IMG/VR virus record: IMGVR_UViG_3300008117_006288
Coordinates: 1 to 38,941 of that record
Source of the DNA: a virus
DNA length: 38,941 nucleotides
Direction: 5' to 3' (one strand)
In this document: positions 33,001 through 38,941 of the stretch, in pieces
Layout: every line of letters begins with the position of its first letter
Position numbering within the stretch: position 1 is the first letter of the stretch
The notes under the pieces: model-generated
Databases searched by the model: none
Seen by the model: the letters and a program-made list of their open reading frames with translations, nothing else
Told to the model about the DNA's origin: nothing
Position numbers and translations under genes: made by a program

Positions 33001-36000
33001 GATTCTATCATATGGCTCAAAAGGATCGCTTTCGTCCATAACCGCAATACATAATTTAAATGTAGTTTCAGAAGAATTACCCGCTTTCCTTTTTGCAGAT
33101 TTACTCTGAGAGAATATGGGCATACTGGAAATTTTTTGAAATCTATGACTATTATTTAATAATTTATTTTCTGTAATAATTTTCTTATATGAAGCCACCT
33201 GATTATCGTCATATCCTGCTGCTGATAATGTTGGGGCCAAATCTATCGTATTATTGATTTTATTTGAAATATTATTATCTATATATAATGTTGATAAATT
33301 GGAATTATACGTATCTGCATTATTATTATTACTATGTGGGTTATTAATCAAATCTAAAAGATCCGAAAATTTAAGACTAGCATTATACTCATAGTTTGCT
33401 ATGTGGTCCTGATTCAATAAATATATCCTATATGTAGAGTTTCTAGGAACCTTAGGACTACCAGAAAAGTCTATTAATTTTTCAGAATTACTCAAAGGGA
33501 TATTGTCGTTCATATTCCATAATGAAGATAAATATTTTTTTGTATCTCCAGATAGTAATGAAAAATTTTGATATGTATCGTAATACGAGCCTTTAAACCA
33601 AGGATCTTTGGGGGGTGGAGCTACGCCACCATCATCTGGTGCTGGAGGATTCAGGCTTTCCGCGACAAAGGCGCAAGTATCTATTTCCAACCAAACTACT
33701 AAATTTTTAGGATTAACATAATTGAGAAAATTAAGTTTAACTTCTATATTTGATATATTTGTTCCTCCATATCTTTTCCATCTCAATCTTTTTTCGGTTT
33801 TTCTATCCTTAAATGGTATAAATGCTCCTGGTCTAGTAAATACATAAGATGAACCATAATTGTATTCTTCCAGAGTAGCATCTAAGCAATAATTTTCAGA
33901 TGATACTGGAGCATCATCAACAATAGGAAAATCAACAGCAAATTCATCATTATAGTTTAACATCTTAAGATCTACAATACCTCCAATGCTTCTATATCCG
34001 TAGTTATCTATGTGGTCAGTGATCTCTTTTTTGTCTATAATTTCTGGATTTTTAGCCTCTTCGTCCACAGGATCATAGGCTTCTGGATGAACACTTAAAG
34101 TTATTGAACTCTTGTATATTTTAGGTTTTCCATCTTCAAAACTATTATTTAGATCATAAAATCCTGGGCCTTTAAAAACTTGTACCGCTCTGTTGTATGG
34201 GTCAAAATTAACTACAGAAGATAAATTCGTGCTGGAGCGATCTGTCCATCCATGAAACGGATGAAAACATCCTTTAGTAAATTCTACAGAACAATTAACC
34301 GGAAGCTCCGTATCATGACATAATTGAGTAATTTTTCCATCGGTTTCACTTTTAGGAGCACTTAAAAAATTACCTGTTGTTCTAATAGGAGTTAGATAAT
34401 TATTTACAGATGGATGAAATGGTATTTTAATTCCTAATTTATCAACTTGTGCTTTAGAAAATCCTCCGTATGTTTTTGTTGCAAATCTTTTTGTTTGTAG
34501 GCTATCTAATCCATTAACTGTTACTATTTGATTATTGTTTGAAGGATCTATAAAAGAAAAACTAGCATTTTCTGATCCTCCATCTAAAATAAATCCTCTA
34601 TTATCTAAAACTCCTTCATATATAGATTCACAGCCATTAGAGTCGGGATCATAAACAGACAAGTCTCTCCCTACTCTATTTGTTAAATCATACTCTTTAG
34701 ACGCTGATGTTTCATGAGAAGATAAGTTAGTTAATATAATTCGATTTAATTCTATCTTTGTATTATGAGATTGATAATTAATATCAAAATCTACCGGGCC
34801 ATTCTGTATATTTTTTCTATAAGAATATTTTGGATTATTTACATATGTCATAGGCATAGCAAATTTATGATAATTATTTCCAAGAGGCAAAACTACTGGA
34901 GGTAAACTATTTCCTGGTCCAGGAGGCGCGTCGGGATTGGCTAATCCTTGTGGTACTTTTACTGAACAGTCTGTATATGATGGCCAAAAAACACCTTGTT
35001 TGCCAATATAGCACTCTCTGATATTGGGGACCATAATTGATAAATTATTTTTTGCCTGTATGTATTGAACAGAGGCTGGTCTTAGTCTTTCTTTCAGACT
35101 ATATGTTTTGATCACAATATCTTTATTTTGATCATCCTTACCTTTTATTTCTCCAATAGCATGAATAGTCACAGTATCATATATAATACCAAATGATGTT
35201 CTAACCCTAACTTCTAACACATATCTTCCTGGAGATTTGATGTAAACTGTTGGGGACGCATCAATCGATGTTTCATATCTCATCGATGGTTGTCCGACCT
35301 TACCAAATCTTATGCAGTCAGGGCCTGATATTTTTTTCCATAAGATATCTGGTTCTTCTGATCCTATGATAGTAGTATCATATTTTCCATTATAGTCTAT
35401 AGCTGAGCCTGTAAAAAAGTATTCTATCTCTTTCAAAGTGTCTATTTGTTGTTTTCCAAAATCTATTCGAATATCTGGACCAGCTGTTACTGGAATTCTA
35501 ATATTTTTAAATTTAGTTTTTTCTATATCCCATAATGGGATTATAATTTTTTCATTTTTTTTCTGAGTATTTTCTAAAATTAATTTAGTTTCATTATTAC
35601 TAAATTGTGTTTTGATATTAAAAGATCCTGCAGAAATTTTTATATTATTATAAACGCTTTGATTTTCTAATACTTTAGAACATTTGCTAGTTATTTCTTG
35701 ATTAATTTTAACATGTGGACCATTTTTTAGTCCATTTTTATATTTAATTTTTATATTGCTTTCTGGATCTATTACAAGTTTGGATCCATACTTTGATATT
35801 AATTTATTAAATAGATCTTTCTTTGTTGTTACTAAACCATGAGAATATGTATCTTGTGTGTTAGTATGACGACTATTAGACAGGTCAATAAACTGTTTAC
35901 TTACTAAATTTAAGATATTTTTTAAAGATCTAATTTCTTCATTAATAGATCTAGGTAATGTATCTATATATTGTTTAATTAAAGATGTAATATATGGTGT

Positions 36001-37041
36001 GCGCAATAAAGATACTGTTGTTCTATCCACTAATGGGTGAGTAGATAAAACGTGACATAGTCTTTTAAAGTGTTTCGACTGATTGGGTTTGAAATTGGGT
36101 TCTGGTATTAAATTCCCTTCTATATTTGTAATTTTTCTAGTATTTAATCCTGCCGATAAAGTATCATAAACTTCTCTATATATATGAGATAACGCTGGAG
36201 ATATATAAGATGATGAAGATGAGCCGCTAAAATATGCTTCGTTTCTCATTTGTGGAGATTTGAAGTATGTGTATGTATCTCCGTCGGGTATCCATAACGA
36301 TAATGTCGGTGAGTCTACAATAATAGGATCAGAATTTTTAATTAAAAATTTAATATCTTCTCTTTTATATTCAGTATTATTAATAATATCATTAATAGTA
36401 ATATGTCTATATTCATTAGATGGTAAAAATTCATTTTGGTTTTGTTTTATTGCATCGATATCTGAGATCAAAAAAGTATTTAGATCTTGTTTAATTAGTA
36501 TTTTATCTTTCATTACTACTTCTATATCATTAATCTTAATAGATTCTGGGCCTAAAGTTATATATGCCGAACTTCCTATAGGAATGTTATCTATAGCTAA
36601 AGGCTGATCGAGTATAGGGTCGTATTTGAACCAAAACATTAAACCATATTCTGGATAAAAAGGACAAAGATCAGAAGTTAATATCCAGTCAGTAGACATA
36701 TATGCGTCACCAGTAACTTGATCAATCTCCCAATGATTAAATTTAGGATTAAAAATCTCTATTGCACTCTGTAGTCCAACATTATTGCTCAGAGTAGTGG
36801 TGCCCTTGTACAAAGACATATCGTTAATTTGACTAGTATCACTTGTAATAAAAACAGGATACCATACATTATTGTCTCCTTTATATATCTTTTGTGTGAT
36901 CAAGTCTATAGTATTCTTTATATAAACTGAGCTGCTTGCATGGTCGTCTTCGTATACAATATGATCCTCTGTACTGTCATATCTATATGCACACATATCA
37001 TCTAAAAAAGATTTATCATAAAAAATACAATTTTTAGCCAT
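30016..37041 (-). CDS. Giant virion-like (probable tail/baseplate) protein with PKD-like domain
   Basis: 2341 residues (ATG 37041 with AGGA eight bases before it; TTG 37044 is less likely). No enzyme motif is visible. Residues about 515-630 resemble a PKD/REJ-like beta-sandwich: GPDIRIDF, ILWKKISGPD, then SPGRYVLEVRVRTSFG. Pro-rich spacers lie near 700-725 (PDAPPGPGNSLPP) and 1126-1145 (PPAPDDGGVAPPPKDPW). A strongly hydrophobic segment (FVIFPLILMLPTSILGALAA) lies near 1455-1485, and a charged coiled coil near 1685-1735. Asn-, Ser- and Tyr-rich beta regions are typical of phage fibres and baseplate proteins. It follows the 612-residue gene by 3 bases. Role inferred from size, composition and neighbours. 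Confidence 0.85.
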   Translation of the reverse strand: MAKNCIFYDKSFLDDMCAYRYDSTEDHIVYEDDHASSSVYIKNTIDLITQKIYKGDNNVWYPVFITSDTSQINDMSLYKGTTTLSNNVGLQSAIEIFNPKFNHWEIDQVTGDAYMSTDWILTSDLCPFYPEYGLMFWFKYDPILDQPLAIDNIPIGSSAYITLGPESIKINDIEVVMKDKILIKQDLNTFLISDIDAIKQNQNEFLPSNEYRHITINDIINNTEYKREDIKFLIKNSDPIIVDSPTLSLWIPDGDTYTYFKSPQMRNEAYFSGSSSSSYISPALSHIYREVYDTLSAGLNTRKITNIEGNLIPEPNFKPNQSKHFKRLCHVLSTHPLVDRTTVSLLRTPYITSLIKQYIDTLPRSINEEIRSLKNILNLVSKQFIDLSNSRHTNTQDTYSHGLVTTKKDLFNKLISKYGSKLVIDPESNIKIKYKNGLKNGPHVKINQEITSKCSKVLENQSVYNNIKISAGSFNIKTQFSNNETKLILENTQKKNEKIIIPLWDIEKTKFKNIRIPVTAGPDIRIDFGKQQIDTLKEIEYFFTGSAIDYNGKYDTTIIGSEEPDILWKKISGPDCIRFGKVGQPSMRYETSIDASPTVYIKSPGRYVLEVRVRTSFGIIYDTVTIHAIGEIKGKDDQNKDIVIKTYSLKERLRPASVQYIQAKNNLSIMVPNIRECYIGKQGVFWPSYTDCSVKVPQGLANPDAPPGPGNSLPPVVLPLGNNYHKFAMPMTYVNNPKYSYRKNIQNGPVDFDINYQSHNTKIELNRIILTNLSSHETSASKEYDLTNRVGRDLSVYDPDSNGCESIYEGVLDNRGFILDGGSENASFSFIDPSNNNQIVTVNGLDSLQTKRFATKTYGGFSKAQVDKLGIKIPFHPSVNNYLTPIRTTGNFLSAPKSETDGKITQLCHDTELPVNCSVEFTKGCFHPFHGWTDRSSTNLSSVVNFDPYNRAVQVFKGPGFYDLNNSFEDGKPKIYKSSITLSVHPEAYDPVDEEAKNPEIIDKKEITDHIDNYGYRSIGGIVDLKMLNYNDEFAVDFPIVDDAPVSSENYCLDATLEEYNYGSSYVFTRPGAFIPFKDRKTEKRLRWKRYGGTNISNIEVKLNFLNYVNPKNLVVWLEIDTCAFVAESLNPPAPDDGGVAPPPKDPWFKGSYYDTYQNFSLLSGDTKKYLSSLWNMNDNIPLSNSEKLIDFSGSPKVPRNSTYRIYLLNQDHIANYEYNASLKFSDLLDLINNPHSNNNNADTYNSNLSTLYIDNNISNKINNTIDLAPTLSAAGYDDNQVASYKKIITENKLLNNSHRFQKISSMPIFSQSKSAKRKAGNSSETTFKLCIAVMDESDPFEPYDRILATQELIGYNTCTTRNRSNLVENSLCNWELIIHRIDESNGFIPGDSLGNIKYEDNNPNIPGYSFIADLTDMLHLLPPAVINAPNSYTIDGRLCRYSKESLNVPKFSQPLPFVIFPLILMLPTSILGALAAMPGIEMAMNEQTRQIANYLHSLRKDRQRDIFNRAWYVANYDKYPMGSSDKILISASKDNELFYKTEASIFRYSNSIVMQKHDYKFYKLHYNSYLRHLSIFKINLIDDNNFIKTIYNNYLRSADKDYVGPSDIYQDKIDNTNRKNIRISNYALGIDAFKDLFYSDLYVKHNNIFDLSKNPDGFDKLLEEKRLYAIDGLRAYYFFENNKTIVELAPKETKDINNEKIKELKDRLAQLQEAKKTDYEQYDEDEVKNIENEIFLMSYNIIPNTIQNIGYIFNNVTYKTIIILQNKPQGNIISIDPANSNRIIMLDNDKITISENETVPLDIWSFNDYNSHSIDTAENIKESAWGVSNYGYGSNLTTRYMLSQPDINSKIIPLIDRIHYAKNSTVDYNSFASQLTLSKNTIPASGTTKGNAFVYTLDNMNGDRKRYGNVYSDDSLKKYVQPVISGINYSVYENQSNYGYMTEIDVSFNYDTQSYDKGTISFNKDINPIEIMKLDKDSKISDLIDRDIQLNGIIKTKLDELKNLSKIYSSGTTEQFPVSEKETATNQLQMLYIEKGGIQYYLNKLASSGNISTIPHISVTLTKNDDGSLIITEKKNDNFYWINIDPEQGCSIDKDRTPKILKTVKYICLQYDDIISSNASSICPDATATNIIDGADESFRNIGIDHIYELSDKLIEETKLKYPNLKWPEDNTINHVVERTFFLNFHGSERAQGITAIYSYICPLGPAVPEVEPDGNITNKVYNIFNLDKTTKLYVDFKRIPRLLRNKDPQFDMYEPNDFGELSKSIYPAPGGPIDGSFRVWKCIDAKTGEYVVPYNPYYIWLNEMLFRTYFGSVDGIEYQGRETVQSKDEGYWIPYDFSY

Positions 37042-37044
37042 CAA

Positions 37045-38883
37045 TTAATTCCTAGCTATAATAATCCATTTTCCATTTTCGAACATAAACATTCCTGTAT
37101 TTCCTACCGATATAGTAAAGTTAAATCTGGTATTGTCAAATAATACAGGAATTCGTGGAGCATTCTCTGGTTTTCTTGATCCTTGTACATATGTTAATGA
37201 TATTACTGCATTATTATTAGCCGTAATTTTACCAAATACTATAAAAGATTGCTTAGATACTGGTTCATAGAAACCAGAATTAGAATCATATCTACACAAT
37301 AATTTAGCCCCTCTGGGCGCAGTGTATCCGCTTCTATCTCTCACATAAACTACTTTTCTTACTCCATAGTCCATAGGTCTAATGGAGTACTCTGTATCAT
37401 CTATAAATGCTCTGGTAGGATAACTTTGAAATCCATTGTCTGGTAAAATCATATCCTCTTCTAGTGTAATATATACCATTTTATATGGACATTTATTTTT
37501 AGGATTAGCTTTACCAACAAAAGTATTCAGTATAGACACATCATTACCACTAGCGACAACATAAGGAGGAAGAACTTCTCCGTTACATCCTCCACCGCTA
37601 GCAGACCATACTTTTCTATCATTATCCCACCTAACGTCTATAGGTCCAACAGGCCAAAGGTCGGGTCTTTCGGCCCAATTGAGATGAAAATATTGACTTT
37701 TAGTTTTTATCCATTCGGTTCCTTCTTTTTTATAACCTTTGCCTATAATATCTCCTAGTAATCCCCCTGATGATGGTATAAACGCGCCGTCCTTGGTATA
37801 GTCATTTTGTCCAGATACTGTTAATATAAATCTTTTTGGCCTACCATATTTATCTTCTTCAAGAGGTTCGTCGGCAGCGTTTGGAACAGGATATCCTTCA
37901 GTGTCGTAGCCCCATCCATGCATCATTAATGGTCCTCTTAATCCAAAAAATCTTTGATTCAATAGAATATTTTCATTAGTATTATATTTATATGTTAAAT
38001 CTATATCATAATAATCTTTGTTTACTGCATTTTTAAGATTCATTACTTTCATAAGCCCATTATCTTCCAAACCCTGTTGGTATTCTCCTGATGGAACTTG
38101 TTCAACAGCAAATTGTCCTGTTGTTGGCTCATACAAACTTTGTAGATTTTTAGTAATGTCCAAGCTTTCAAAATCTACAGGAGCATGTTCTGATCTTGCT
38201 ATAACAGCTATACTATGTCTACATCTTTCTCCACTACCGCTTGGTTGAGAATTAGGATTGGCAAATTCTCCATATGGAACTACAATAGGATTCAAAGATA
38301 AAATATTAACTTCTCTTGGTTGACCTGTATCTTCCCCTGTTGGAAATACTAATTTAGATTTTGAACATAATGGACACGCATAATCTACTTCTTCTGCTGT
38401 TTTACTACCTGATGGAATAACAGAAATTTTGTAGTATCCTATGCCAGCACATTGTGGACAAATAACATTCTTTTTCTTTAATTCCTCAGTTACACATCTT
38501 GACGATAAAGAATATGTACTACCAAATAAAGTCGGATAGAATGATATTGGAGAGAAAAATCCATCCATACTCATTGCTGCTTTAGAATCATACTCTTTAC
38601 TAAGCTCTGATAAAATCTCACTAGGCATATACAAAGCGGTTCTTGTATTATGTCTTCTCAATTCTCCTGATCCTCCAGGATCTTTAGAAACAATATTTTG
38701 TTTAGGTATATAATGCATAGCCCTTCCTATAAAAACTTCAGAAGGACTTCTTCCATAAATCTTAGATTCATAAGCAGATAGCGATTCGCCAGTTCTTGAC
38801 TTTGAAGAATTTGCCATTATCCTATTAATTTGATCTGTTATTTTTTGTTCAAATTTTGCCTGAGCATCAGTTAATTTTTTCAT
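37045..38883 (-). CDS. Virion-like protein with zinc-binding cysteines, possibly longer than the window
   Basis: 612 residues from ATG 38883. The frame is open upstream to the window edge (38941) with no stop and no Shine-Dalgarno before the ATG. The upstream codons read YSKENADRIKQFSTSRISL, plausible protein, so the real start probably lies outside. A helical N-terminus precedes a C-x2-C pair in CPQCAGIGYY and another in ACPLCSKSK, about 30 residues apart near 140-175, DnaJ-like in spacing. The rest is beta-rich with WPVGPIDVRWDNDRKVW and SVGNTGMFMFENGKW, a pattern I associate with phage tail or fibre proteins. Probably a structural partner of the giant protein 3 bases downstream. Confidence 0.8.
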   Translation of the reverse strand: MKKLTDAQAKFEQKITDQINRIMANSSKSRTGESLSAYESKIYGRSPSEVFIGRAMHYIPKQNIVSKDPGGSGELRRHNTRTALYMPSEILSELSKEYDSKAAMSMDGFFSPISFYPTLFGSTYSLSSRCVTEELKKKNVICPQCAGIGYYKISVIPSGSKTAEEVDYACPLCSKSKLVFPTGEDTGQPREVNILSLNPIVVPYGEFANPNSQPSGSGERCRHSIAVIARSEHAPVDFESLDITKNLQSLYEPTTGQFAVEQVPSGEYQQGLEDNGLMKVMNLKNAVNKDYYDIDLTYKYNTNENILLNQRFFGLRGPLMMHGWGYDTEGYPVPNAADEPLEEDKYGRPKRFILTVSGQNDYTKDGAFIPSSGGLLGDIIGKGYKKEGTEWIKTKSQYFHLNWAERPDLWPVGPIDVRWDNDRKVWSASGGGCNGEVLPPYVVASGNDVSILNTFVGKANPKNKCPYKMVYITLEEDMILPDNGFQSYPTRAFIDDTEYSIRPMDYGVRKVVYVRDRSGYTAPRGAKLLCRYDSNSGFYEPVSKQSFIVFGKITANNNAVISLTYVQGSRKPENAPRIPVLFDNTRFNFTISVGNTGMFMFENGKWIIIARN

Positions 38884-38941
38884 TAAGGATATTCTGGACG
38901 TAGAAAACTGTTTTATTCTATCAGCATTCTCCTTACTATAT

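Noticed and set aside
30599-36607. Plus-strand frames of 67-116 codons inside the giant minus-strand gene
   Set aside because: Their hydrophobic, Ser/Ile/Leu-rich translations are what antisense of this AT-rich beta protein produces. No start sites or family patterns.
1-38941. tRNA genes, CRISPR arrays, insertion sequences, integrase or diversity-generating retroelement
   Set aside because: No cloverleaf with GTTCRA-type arm, no regularly spaced repeats, no transposase, integrase or reverse transcriptase motif seen in the translated frames.

Overview
The window looks like part of a large, AT-rich, virulent tailed phage of bacteria. The evidence is dense gene packing with 1-40 base overlaps, a nucleotide-metabolism set, a nearly complete phage-type replisome, a RecA-like recombinase, free-standing endonucleases, many glycosyltransferase-like genes, and very large virion-like proteins on the opposite strand. 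I see no integrase, repressor, rRNA, tRNA or CRISPR array. TAA, TGA and TAG all end genes, so the standard bacterial code applies. The host cannot be fixed from sequence alone. No gene-free stretch exceeds 300 bases; the longest gaps are about 65-80 bases.

Layout. (1) 1-2679: a small membrane protein, a RgpF-like glycan protein and a GT-B glycosyltransferase. (2) 2696-6322: deoxynucleotide supply (dCMP deaminase, class I ribonucleotide reductase beta and alpha, dUTPase). (3) 6389-9900: PhoH-like ATPase, HNH endonuclease and small unknown proteins, including a diverged paralog pair. (4) 9897-20816: recombination and replication. In order these are a RecA-like recombinase, a Vsr/DUF559-like nuclease, two small proteins, DnaB-type helicase, DnaG-type primase, dNMP kinase, a Cas4/RecB-like nuclease apparently starting at ATT, then a DNA polymerase III alpha in pieces with a DnaQ-like exonuclease gene between them. 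(5) 20813-21318: ssb as an isolated unit with a perfect sigma70-consensus promoter and a terminator. (6) 21330-27847: a tightly overlapping operon of glycosyltransferase-, nucleotidyltransferase- and methyltransferase-like proteins, several lacking recognisable catalytic motifs. (7) 27819-29678: a NUMOD3/nuclease protein, a possible single-strand annealing protein and a zinc-ribbon protein. (8) 29679-38941, minus strand: a small zinc protein, a 2341-residue virion-like protein with a PKD-like domain, and a 612-residue or longer virion-like protein whose frame is open to the window edge. The strand switch at 29678/29679 has no intergenic base.

The most interesting region is 16451-20816. The polymerase reading frame is interrupted twice. 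First, an in-frame TAA (16496-16498) lies inside PHP metal-binding motif I, between LHVHS and HYSLLDG. It sits in a 9-base excess whose removal restores canonical motif spacing, with a hairpin just before it and a perfect 6-bp hairpin over it. Second, the gene is split just after its third catalytic Asp by a 59-residue protein gene and a proofreading-type exonuclease gene. The exonuclease gene is bounded by 9-base direct repeats that hold its start and stop codons. No intein is visible. The phage may therefore build a polymerase III alpha from separately translated chains, possibly with stop-codon recoding or reinitiation.
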